DNA from: Lysobacterales bacterium
Lineage (GTDB): Bacteria; Pseudomonadota; Gammaproteobacteria; Xanthomonadales; Xanthomonadaceae
DNA length: 10,960 bases
Assembly: GCA_015655035.1 (NCBI GenBank)
Contig: JAATFS010000166.1
Span: forward strand, 1 to 10,960
Reading direction: 5' to 3'
The notes beneath the pieces are model-generated. The model did not search any database. It was not told the DNA's origin and saw nothing but the letters and a program-made list of their open reading frames with translations. The translations under genes were made by a program, and so were the position numbers. Of the stretch, positions 1 to 6,214 are shown piece by piece (position 1 is the first letter of the stretch; every line of letters starts with the position of its first letter).

Positions 1-1164
1 GCCGGTTTCGGCGCTGGCGCGCAGGACGACTTGGCCTGCGTGCGGGGTGAACTTGAGGGCGTTGCCGAGCAGGTTGCCGAGTGCTTCGAACAGCAGGGCG
101 CGGTCGCCGTGGATCGGAGGGAGTGCGTGGGGTGATTCCAGTTGCAGTTCCAGCTGTTGGTGCTGTTCTTCGGCCAGGGGGACGTAGAAGGCGTGGACTT
201 CCTGTAGCAGCGAGGCGGGCGCGATGCGGACGAAGGCTTGATGCCGGCGCCGGGTCTCCAGTTCGGATATTCGCAACAAGGCGAGGAAACGCACGAGCAG
301 TGCGTCGGTCTCGCCGATGGCCTGGTCCAGTTGCTCGGCTTCCGGGGAAGGTTCGGGGGCGTGTTGGCGCATTCGATAGAGTCGCGCGCGCAGCCGGGTC
401 AGCGGTGTGCGCAGGTCGTGGGCGATGCTGTCGGAGACGTCCTTGACCTCGGCCATCAGCTTCTCGATGCGTCCGAGCATGGTGTTGACGATGCCGGCGA
501 GCATGTCCAGTTCGTCGCGGCGGCTGGATACCGGCAGGCGCCCGGTCAGGTCGCCCATGACGATGCGCCGGCAGGCCTGGTCGATTGCCTGGATGCGCCG
601 CAGCGGACGGCAGCGCAGCAGGTACCAGCCGATGGCGCCGGGGATGGCCATCAGCGGAATGCTCCAGCCCAGTGCGCTCAGCACGATACGGATGACGTCG
701 CTCAGCGAACTGTTGCGGTTGTCGCGGGTGAGTACCAGCAGGCGCGCGTCGGCGAGGTGCACGGCCAGGGCATGGCAGGGTGCGCTGGCGGCGCGGCCGG
801 GCAGGTTGGCGTTGCACGAGAGCACGTGTACGCGGCCGTCGACGGGCAGTGCCGGGGGCCATTGGCCGACCCGCCCGGACAGCGCGCGGCGCTTGGCGTC
901 GAACAGGCCGTAGTGATTGAGGCTGCGCGTGTCGAGTTGGTAATGCTCTTCCAGGCTGGTCTGGAGGCGTTCGTGGGGGATGCCTTGAAATAGCTGCGCC
1001 CGCTGCAACAGGGTGTCGCGGGCGAGGGCGTCCATGTAGGCGGCGACCTTCCAGTGGATGATCCAGACCAGTGCGCAGCCGCACAGTGCCAGCAGCAGCG
1101 CATACAGCCCCAGCAGGAAGCTGGACGAGGATCGCCAGCCTTTACTCAGGTTCGCCGAGGACAT
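1..1164 (-). CDS. Sensor histidine kinase of a two-component system, C-terminus cut off by the window edge
   Basis: Inner-membrane sensor kinase expected to phosphorylate the response regulator encoded just upstream. 388 residues are visible. A transmembrane segment lies at about 16-37, a periplasmic domain of roughly 118 residues at 39-156, a second transmembrane segment at about 157-184, and a HAMP linker at about 185-236. The H-box reads DSIAHDLRTPLTRLR with phospho-acceptor His249. The N-box reads EALGNLLGNALKFTP (Asn368). The G boxes lie beyond position 1, so the gene is partial, not necessarily broken. The ATG at 1164 was chosen because it is the only start codon before the first membrane helix and its frame is open throughout. 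It overlaps the regulator's end by 23 bp, suggesting translational coupling; the ribosome site (GGAAC) is weak. The periplasmic domain has two cysteines, Cys117 and Cys130, and matches no sensor domain I recognise. The signal is unknown. Confidence 0.93.
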   Translation of the reverse strand, partial: MSSANLSKGWRSSSSFLLGLYALLLALCGCALVWIIHWKVAAYMDALARDTLLQRAQLFQGIPHERLQTSLEEHYQLDTRSLNHYGLFDAKRRALSGRVGQWPPALPVDGRVHVLSCNANLPGRAASAPCHALAVHLADARLLVLTRDNRNSSLSDVIRIVLSALGWSIPLMAIPGAIGWYLLRCRPLRRIQAIDQACRRIVMGDLTGRLPVSSRRDELDMLAGIVNTMLGRIEKLMAEVKDVSDSIAHDLRTPLTRLRARLYRMRQHAPEPSPEAEQLDQAIGETDALLVRFLALLRISELETRRRHQAFVRIAPASLLQEVHAFYVPLAEEQHQQLELQLESPHALPPIHGDRALLFEALGNLLGNALKFTPHAGQVVLRASAETG

Positions 1165-1825
1165 AGCCGGTTCCGCGCACGGTGTGGATGAGGGGCGGCC
1201 GGCCGGGCAGGTCGAGCTTGCGGCGCAGCCGGCCGATGTGCACGTCGATCAGATTGGTGCCGGGGTCGAAGTGATAGCCCCAGACCTCTTCGAAAATCAT
1301 CATCCGCGTCAGCGTGTGGTTGGCGTTGCGCAGCATGAATTCGAGCAGCTTGAATTCGGTGGGCAGCAGGCAGAGCGGGTGCTGGCCGCGCCGGGCGGTG
1401 CGTGCCAGCAGGTCCAGTTCCAGGTCGGCCAGGCGCAGGATCGCATCGGTGTCGGGCACCGGATGCCGCCGCCGCAGCAGGGCCTCGACCCGTGCGGCCA
1501 TTTCGTCGGAGGCGAACGGCTTGGTGAGGTAGTCGTCGCCGCCGGCACGCAGGCCGCGTACGCGTTCATCCACGTCCGACAGCGCGCTGATCACCAGCAC
1601 GGGGGTGTGCACGGCCCGGCTGCGCAGCGTGGCGACGATGGACAGGCCATCGATGCCGGGCAGCATGCGATCCAGGGTAATGGCGTGGTAGCTGCCGAGC
1701 AGCGCCTGGGACAGGCCTTCGCGGCCGTTGTCGGCCCAATGCACTTCCAGGCCATGACGACCCAGCTCGATGCTGATTTCCTGGGCGGTGACGATGTCGT
1801 CTTCGATGACGAGGATGCGCGGCAT
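1142..1825 (-). CDS. OmpR/PhoB-family response regulator
   Basis: DNA-binding transcription regulator of 227 residues, the usual length for the OmpR family. The receiver domain covers about 1-115: acidic pair Glu8/Asp9/Asp10, phospho-acceptor Asp52 (in ITLDRMLPG), Ser80 switch residue and Lys102 in TKPF. The C-terminal winged helix covers about 128-225, with the family motifs LLPTEFKLLEFML, FDPGTNLIDVHIGRLRRKLD and HTVRGTGYVLGE. All key receiver residues are present, so it should be phosphorylatable. Its partner is the overlapping histidine kinase downstream. The start at 1825 gives the canonical N-terminus MPRILVIEDD; the ribosome site is poor (only an AGG about 13 nt upstream). It lies 126 bp downstream of the M20 amidohydrolase gene on the same strand, so it could be the local regulator of the receptor/amidohydrolase genes, but its target sites cannot be read from sequence. 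It is closest in style to the CzcR/QseB branch; no specific name is justified. Confidence 0.96.
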   Translation of the reverse strand: MPRILVIEDDIVTAQEISIELGRHGLEVHWADNGREGLSQALLGSYHAITLDRMLPGIDGLSIVATLRSRAVHTPVLVISALSDVDERVRGLRAGGDDYLTKPFASDEMAARVEALLRRRHPVPDTDAILRLADLELDLLARTARRGQHPLCLLPTEFKLLEFMLRNANHTLTRMMIFEEVWGYHFDPGTNLIDVHIGRLRRKLDLPGRPPLIHTVRGTGYVLGEPE

Positions 1826-1911
1826 TGTCGATAAAGAACCTGGTCCGCGCAGCGTAAGCGATTCTTCCTTGCTTGCGGACGCTGCCTGGCGTGTGGCCCT
1901 CGTCCGACACT

Positions 1912-1939
1912 TCGCGCCACCCGGGAGAAGGTGGCGCGA
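1912..1939 (-). terminator. Stem-loop between the amidohydrolase and response regulator genes
   Basis: A perfect 10-bp inverted repeat (TCGCGCCACC / GGTGGCGCGA) with an 8-nt loop starts 13 nt after the amidohydrolase stop codon. No U-run follows on the minus strand, so a classical intrinsic terminator is not proven. It may end or attenuate the receptor-amidohydrolase transcript before the two-component genes, or protect the 3' end. No convincing -35/-10 pair was found between it and the regulator's start. Confidence 0.5.
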
Positions 1940-1951
1940 GCAGGCCTGGCT

Positions 1952-3394
1952 TCAGTCGCGGTAGTTCAGGGCGGGCGGGCGCTCGCCCAGCATCGGTTTG
2001 TAGACGAAGTCGTTGCCGCGCCGCCGTTGGAACTCGGCCTTGGCGTCGCTGACCAGTTGCGGTGTGGTGTAAAGCTTGATGGCGGTCCTGGCCAGCACCA
2101 GCGCGGCCAGGTACATGCCCTGGTCGCCGATGTCGGTGCCGCTGGTCGCCGCCGATGCCCAGGAGTGCCCTGGCGTACCCGGCACCCAGGTGGCGGTGCC
2201 GAGCCCGGCGGTGGGCACCGCCCAACTGACGTCGGAGACGTCGGTGGAACCGCCGGTGAGCTTGTCCTCGGCAAAGGGCTCGATGTCCTCCGGTGCGTGG
2301 ACCTTGGTCGCATCGATACCGATGGACTGGCGCAGCGCGGTGGCGAAGCGGGTGTCTTCGGCGCTCCAGGACACGCCGCCGGTGGTGGCGAGCTGCTCGT
2401 GCATCGCCCGTCCCAGGGTCTGGTTGGGCAGCAGGTTGTAGACGCCGCCGGTGATCTCCACGTCATACCGGGTTTCGGTGCCGATGGCGGCGCCCTGCGC
2501 GGCGAGCTTGACGCGCTCGAACACGCGGCGAACCACGTCGGGGTCCTTGTCGCGCACGTAGTAGTAGACCTGTGCGTAGTCAGGCACCACGTTCGGGGCC
2601 TTGCCGCCATCGGTGATGACGTAGTGGATGCGGGTGCTCTGCGGGATGTGCTCGCGCAGCATGTTGACCATGCCGTCCATCGCCTCTACTGCGTCCAGCG
2701 CCGAGCGTCCGCGTTCGGGCATGGCCGCCGCGTGCGCGGACAGGCCGTGGAAGTTGAACTTGGCGCTGATGTTGGCCAGCGAGGTGCCGATCGAGGCCGA
2801 GTTGCGATCCGAAGGGTGCCAGTGCAAGGCCAGGTCCACGTCCTGGTACAGGCCATCGCGGACCATGTAGACCTTGCCCGAGCCGCCTTCCTCGGCGGGC
2901 GAGCCGTAGACGCGGATCTCGCCTGGCGTGCCGGTCTTTTGCAGCCATTGGCTGACCGCGATGGCTGCGCCGACCGACCCGGCGCCGAACAGGTTGTGGC
3001 CACAGCCGTGGCCGGCATCGATGCCGGCGCGCGCTTGCTTGGTCGGCGTGGCTTGCTGCGATAGGCCGGGCAGGGCGTCGTATTCGGCGAGCACGGCGAT
3101 CACCGGGCCGCCGGCGCGCGCCGAATAGCGGGCAACGAAGGCGGTCGGCATGCCGGCCACACCCATTTCGACCTTGAAGCCGTGGCGGCGCAGTTCATCG
3201 GCCAGCAGCTTGGAACTGCGCGTTTCCTTGTAGCCGACCTCGGCGTATTCCCATAGGGCCCGCGCGGCCTTGTTCATCGCCGGGCGGTAGCCGTCAAGGT
3301 AGCTGCCGACGTCTTGCGCCGATGCCGGCGCGCTGGCCAGGGAGAAGACGGCCAGGGTCGCGGCAGCCAGTTTGCAACGCATCAATCTATCCAT
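1952..3394 (-). CDS. Exported M20D amidohydrolase, AbgB-like (aminobenzoyl-glutamate hydrolase type)
   Basis: Zinc- or manganese-type metallohydrolase cleaving amide bonds of N-acyl or N-aroyl amino acids; the substrate is unknown. 480 residues, close to the length of E. coli AbgB. Residues 1-26 form a Sec signal peptide (RCK, hydrophobic core, ASA before Gln27), so the enzyme should act in the periplasm. Candidate metal and catalytic residues are in place: EYDALPG (Glu104, Asp106), GHGCGHN (Cys131, His133), SPAEEGG (Glu168/Glu169), HWHPS (His191/His193) and PGHSW (His410). The dimerisation-domain histidine is His221 in LSAHAA. The start at 3394 is preferred over the ATG at 3400 because GAGG lies 7 nt upstream of it but only 1 nt from the other. 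The gene sits 57 bp behind a TonB-dependent receptor on the same strand with no strong terminator between, so co-transcription is likely. AbgB assignment is by motif style and length; another M20D hydrolase is possible. Confidence 0.92.
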   Translation of the reverse strand: MDRLMRCKLAAATLAVFSLASAPASAQDVGSYLDGYRPAMNKAARALWEYAEVGYKETRSSKLLADELRRHGFKVEMGVAGMPTAFVARYSARAGGPVIAVLAEYDALPGLSQQATPTKQARAGIDAGHGCGHNLFGAGSVGAAIAVSQWLQKTGTPGEIRVYGSPAEEGGSGKVYMVRDGLYQDVDLALHWHPSDRNSASIGTSLANISAKFNFHGLSAHAAAMPERGRSALDAVEAMDGMVNMLREHIPQSTRIHYVITDGGKAPNVVPDYAQVYYYVRDKDPDVVRRVFERVKLAAQGAAIGTETRYDVEITGGVYNLLPNQTLGRAMHEQLATTGGVSWSAEDTRFATALRQSIGIDATKVHAPEDIEPFAEDKLTGGSTDVSDVSWAVPTAGLGTATWVPGTPGHSWASAATSGTDIGDQGMYLAALVLARTAIKLYTTPQLVSDAKAEFQRRRGNDFVYKPMLGERPPALNYRD

Positions 3395-3401
3395 GTGCAT
3401 G

Positions 3402-3405
3402 CCTC
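3402..3405 (-). promoter_or_regulatory. Ribosome binding site deciding the start of the AbgB-like gene
   Basis: GAGG on the minus strand lies 7 nt before the ATG at 3394 and only 1 nt before the in-frame ATG at 3400. The spacing favours the shorter protein (MDRLMRCK...), which is also a tidier signal peptide. Confidence 0.6.
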
Positions 3406-3451
3406 GTAGCGTGGAAGGTGAAGGGTCGTCGGTCGGCCTCGATGGCCGGGG

Positions 3452-5773
3452 TCATTCGAAGTTCGCGCGCAGTGTCAGGCCGATGGTCCGCGGCCGCAGG
3501 GTGAGTACCTGGTTGTCGTAGCCGGCCCCCGTATCGCGGGTGATGACGCCGGCCTTGTCGAGCAGGTTGCTGACGTAGAGATAGACCGCCCAGCGGCTGG
3601 CTTCGATGCCGGCGCGGAGGTTGAACAGTGAGTAGGCGCCCTGCTTTTCGTAGTAGGCGTAGTTGTCGCGGAAGTAGGAGCTGCTGCTGCCGACGTAGCT
3701 GTAGTCCAGGCGCGCCATGCCGTACAGGTCGGTGTTCTTGATCGGCCAGTTGTAGCCGGCACCGAACGCGCCGCTCCACGTCGGCACGTAGGGAATACGG
3801 TCGCCGCTGAGGCCGGTGGAGTTGGTCATCGCCAATTCGCTGTTGTACTGGTCCTCGGTCAGCTGGCCGTCCAGGTAGGTCAACATGGCGTTGAGCGTGA
3901 GCCCGGCCAGCGGCCGTACCGTGCCTTCCAGCTCGGCGCCACGGATGCGCGCCGCGCCGGCGTTGGCGATGTAGGCGAAGGCGCCGTTGGCGCTGCGCCC
4001 GGAGACCTGCATGTTGCTCCAGTCGATCTGGAACAATGCCGCGTTCAGTTGCGCGCGGTTGTCCCACCACTCGGTCTTCAGCCCCAGCTCGTAGTTCCAC
4101 AGGCTGTCGGGCTGATAGGCGATCAGTCCATCGGCCAATCCGGGTACGTTGTTGGCGCCGCCGGGGCGGAAGCCCTTGGCTGCGGTTGCGTAGCCCATGA
4201 TCGCCGGGGTGAACTGGTAGCTGGCGTTGAACTTGCTGACGTAGCCGCTGGCGCTGGCGTCGACCTCGGTGTAGTCGCCGACGTAGGACTGGGTGATGTA
4301 GTTGGAGATATGGACCTGGCCATAGGTCTTCTTGTCGTAGTCGTAGCGGCGCAGGCCGTAGGTCAGGTCGAGTGTGTCGGTGGCGCTGAAGGTGAACTCG
4401 CCGTAGAAGGCGGTCTGTTCCATTTCGGTGCCGACGTGGCGCCAGGCCGACAGGTCCAGCGGCTGGCGGACGTCGCCGCTGCCGGCATCGGTCTTGGCGA
4501 CCATGCTCTCGATGGTGTCGTCGCGGTTTTCGCGATACACCCCGGCGGTCCACGCCAACCGGTCCGCCAGGGCCAGCCCGCTCAGGCGGGCTTCGTAGTT
4601 GCGCGAGCGCAGCAGCATCGGCTGGTACAGCGCACTTGGCAGCCGGCTTTCGGCGTAGGCGGTATAGCGCGCCATCTGCGTGGTGTCGCACGTGCCTATC
4701 GACGCGCCATCGATGGCGTTGATGTAGTTGCTGCATGAGGTCGCGTTGGTGGTTGAGCGCGACAGGGTGGTGGTGTAGTCGCTGGTGCGTTGCAGCGCCC
4801 ACTTGTAGTACGAGGCCGAGGTGGTGAGCGTCGCCCAGTCCAGGTCCCAGTTGAGCGTCAGGTTGTACAGGTGCAGGTCGTCCTTGGTGGTGGCGATGGT
4901 CTGGAAGTCGGCGTTGTACCGGCCCAGGTCCTCGTCCCATTCGCTCTGTCCGCCCTGGTCGGTCTTCTGGAAGATCGCCGAGGCATCCAGGGTCACCGCT
5001 TCGTTCGGGGTCAGCCGCAGCATCACCCGGCCGCCCTTGCTGTCGAGGTCGTTGACGTCGTCGCGGCCGTAGCCGAGGTTATCGACGTAGCCGGCGCGCT
5101 CGGATTGGTAGAGCACCGCACGCGCGGCGAGCACGTCCTTGGCCAGTGGCACGTTGACCATGGCCTTGTAGGTGGTGGACGGGCCGCTGGCATCGCGGGT
5201 GGAGGCGATGTCGCTCTCGAAGGCGCCGGTGAAGGCCGAGGCATCGGGCTTGTTGTAGATCATGCGGATGGTGCCGCCCATCGAGCCGGAGCCGTACAGC
5301 GTGCCTTGGGGGCCGCGCAGCACTTCCACGCGCTCGACGTCGAACAGGTCCATGTCGGCCACGGTGGAACTGGCGTCCTGCGACGTGCCAGCGGGACCGG
5401 ACAGCGGCGTCTCGTCGTAGTACACGCCGACGGTGGGTTCGCCGGTACTGCGGATACCACGCATCGTCACCCGCCGCTGGGTCGGCGAATCGCCGACGAT
5501 CTGCAGGCTGGGCACGCTGCGGAAGTAATCCTGGAAGCTGGAGGCGCCCATGTCCTTGAGGGTCTGTGCTTCCACCGCGCTGATGCTGACCGGGGTCTCC
5601 TGCAACTTGGTCTCGCGCTTGAGCGCCGAAACCGTGACCGAATCCAGGGTGGTCGCCGACTTCTGCGTGGCGTGCGGCGGTTGCGCGGTGTCTTGCGCGC
5701 TGGCCGATCCGCTGGCCGCCAGCAGCAGTGCCAGTTGGATCGAACCGCTCAGGGAAAGTCGTGTCGTCGTCAT
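3452..5773 (-). CDS. TonB-dependent outer-membrane receptor, partner of the AbgB-like amidohydrolase
   Basis: Outer-membrane beta-barrel importer of 773 residues driven by TonB-ExbBD; the ligand is unknown. A signal peptide covers residues 1-26 (SASA before Gln27). A probable TonB box is at about 43-50 (LDSVTVSA). The plug domain runs to about 175, with LQETPVSIS, VTMRGIR, VGVYYDE, VERVEVLRGPQGTLYGSGSMGGTIR and NKP motifs. The barrel follows, with the typical C-terminal YVSNLLDKAG and TIGLTLRANFE; the usual terminal aromatic is here penultimate. Cys347 and Cys362 probably form a disulfide in an extracellular loop. There is no STN signalling domain. The pattern is that of the large non-siderophore receptor group common in xanthomonads and sphingomonads rather than the FhuA/FpvA type. 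The frame is open 83 codons further upstream, but the start at 5773 has GGAG at a 6-nt spacing and begins the signal peptide. The AbgB-like gene follows 57 bp downstream, hinting that the imported molecule carries an amide bond. Confidence 0.95.
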   Translation of the reverse strand: MTTTRLSLSGSIQLALLLAASGSASAQDTAQPPHATQKSATTLDSVTVSALKRETKLQETPVSISAVEAQTLKDMGASSFQDYFRSVPSLQIVGDSPTQRRVTMRGIRSTGEPTVGVYYDETPLSGPAGTSQDASSTVADMDLFDVERVEVLRGPQGTLYGSGSMGGTIRMIYNKPDASAFTGAFESDIASTRDASGPSTTYKAMVNVPLAKDVLAARAVLYQSERAGYVDNLGYGRDDVNDLDSKGGRVMLRLTPNEAVTLDASAIFQKTDQGGQSEWDEDLGRYNADFQTIATTKDDLHLYNLTLNWDLDWATLTTSASYYKWALQRTSDYTTTLSRSTTNATSCSNYINAIDGASIGTCDTTQMARYTAYAESRLPSALYQPMLLRSRNYEARLSGLALADRLAWTAGVYRENRDDTIESMVAKTDAGSGDVRQPLDLSAWRHVGTEMEQTAFYGEFTFSATDTLDLTYGLRRYDYDKKTYGQVHISNYITQSYVGDYTEVDASASGYVSKFNASYQFTPAIMGYATAAKGFRPGGANNVPGLADGLIAYQPDSLWNYELGLKTEWWDNRAQLNAALFQIDWSNMQVSGRSANGAFAYIANAGAARIRGAELEGTVRPLAGLTLNAMLTYLDGQLTEDQYNSELAMTNSTGLSGDRIPYVPTWSGAFGAGYNWPIKNTDLYGMARLDYSYVGSSSSYFRDNYAYYEKQGAYSLFNLRAGIEASRWAVYLYVSNLLDKAGVITRDTGAGYDNQVLTLRPRTIGLTLRANFE

Positions 5774-5779
5774 CGTCGT

Positions 5780-5783
5780 CTCC
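5780..5783 (-). promoter_or_regulatory. Ribosome binding site fixing the start of the receptor at 5773
   Basis: GGAG with a 6-nt spacer (ACGACG) precedes the ATG at 5773. It supports this start over the in-frame upstream ATG at 6022, which would place 83 residues before an otherwise standard signal peptide. Confidence 0.7.
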
Positions 5784-5816
5784 GGGACAGGGGGGGATGC
5801 AGCAATGAAGGCGGTG

Positions 5817-5831
5817 GCATGCCAGGCATGC
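5817..5831. repeat. 15-bp palindrome upstream of the receptor at 5773, candidate operator
   Basis: GCATGCCAGGCATGC is a perfect 7-1-7 palindrome whose near edge is 43 bp before the start codon. It overlaps a second perfect palindrome, TGGCATGCCA, at 5815-5824. The position suits repressor or regulator binding between promoter and ribosome site. It matches no operator I recognise. Confidence 0.4.
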
Positions 5832-5959
5832 GCGCGCGTCAGGCTCGACGGGCTGCCGAATGACGGAAACACCTTCCCTGGCGGCGGCCACTGCGGCGCC
5901 ACGTCTGTTTTTTTTGCCGCGAGTTCTGTGCAGTCGGTGCCCGACGCCGCCCCCTTGTC

Positions 5960-5974
5960 GCTGTCCTGGACAGC
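5960..5974. repeat. 15-bp palindrome GCTGTCC-T-GGACAGC, candidate operator
   Basis: A second perfect 7-1-7 palindrome, 186 bp upstream of the receptor start. It shares geometry with the one at 5817-5831 but little sequence. It could be an activator or repressor site; in GC-rich DNA one such match can occur by chance. Confidence 0.35.
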
Positions 5975-5996
5975 CGGGGCGCCGGTGCATCGAGAG

Positions 5997-6017
5997 TCGC
6001 CCCGCATCGCGGGGCGA
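5997..6017. repeat. 9-bp inverted repeat with 3-nt loop
   Basis: TCGCCCCGC, loop ATC, GCGGGGCGA: a tight GC-rich hairpin 198 bp beyond the stop of the siderophore-type receptor. No U-run follows on either strand. It may be a secondary terminator or transcript-stabilising element for that receptor. Confidence 0.4.
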
Positions 6018-6037
6018 GTCAATGCATGGCGAGAACG

Positions 6038-6055
6038 GATGAAGAATCTTTCATC
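6038..6055. repeat. AT-rich inverted repeat GATGAA-6-TTCATC
   Basis: The 18-bp element GATGAAGAATCTTTCATC has 6-bp arms around a 6-bp centre and is noticeably AT-rich for this region. The outline is loosely like a Fur-type box, but it is one base shorter than the 19-bp consensus and the match is poor, so Fur binding is not claimed. Confidence 0.3.
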
Positions 6056-6120
6056 TGCCGGGTAGGGGCGGCAGCGGGTAGGTGGGCGTCGGCAGCGTTG
6101 CCGGCGACGCCGGTTGCGGT

Positions 6121-6160
6121 TCTGCCACGGGCCCCGGCAACGGCAGCGGCCCGTGGCAGA
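6121..6160 (-). terminator. 13-bp stem-loop downstream of the siderophore-type receptor
   Basis: TCTGCCACGGGCC and GGCCCGTGGCAGA form a perfect 13-bp stem around a 14-nt loop. The hairpin starts 54 nt after the receptor's stop codon. It is the strongest structure in this gap and probably ends the receptor transcript, which would separate the two receptor genes into different units. It lacks a U-run, as is common in GC-rich genomes, so the mechanism is unproven. Confidence 0.6.
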
Positions 6161-6214
6161 CGGTCACGGGAACGGATCAGTCACACGCAGAACGGTGTGG
6201 GCCAGCGGTGCCGG

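Larger units (their letters stand above)
5774..6214. other. 441-bp intergenic region between the two receptor genes
   Basis: No convincing gene. The stretch is the 5' region of the receptor starting at 5773 and the 3' region of the receptor ending at 6215. It contains four inverted repeats and one long hairpin (listed separately) and an A8 tract on the minus strand at 5915-5908 in a GC-rich setting. A TTGACT resembling a -35 box is at 6022-6017 on the minus strand, but the hexamer 17 nt further on (CGACTC) is not a -10, so no promoter is called. Open frames crossing the region show no protein-family features. Confidence 0.7.

Noticed and set aside
1931..3064. 377-residue open frame on the plus strand opposite the AbgB-like gene
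   Set aside because: The minus-strand frame has all catalytic residues and a signal peptide; the plus frame is a composition shadow.
4790..5863. 357-residue open frame on the plus strand opposite the other receptor
   Set aside because: It is antisense to a well-supported receptor, rich in Val/Gly/Ala/Arg, with no motif or plausible start context.
5908..5915. Run of eight T on the plus strand as an intrinsic terminator
   Set aside because: No plus-strand gene ends nearby and no good stem precedes it. On the minus strand it is an A-tract in a receptor leader.
5994..6022. TTGACT on the minus strand as a -35 box for the receptor at 5773
   Set aside because: The hexamer at the right distance (CGACTC) does not resemble a -10, and a hairpin fills the spacer.
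6038..6055. Fur box at GATGAAGAATCTTTCATC
   Set aside because: It is only loosely similar: 18 rather than 19 bp and several mismatches, so it is kept only as an inverted repeat.
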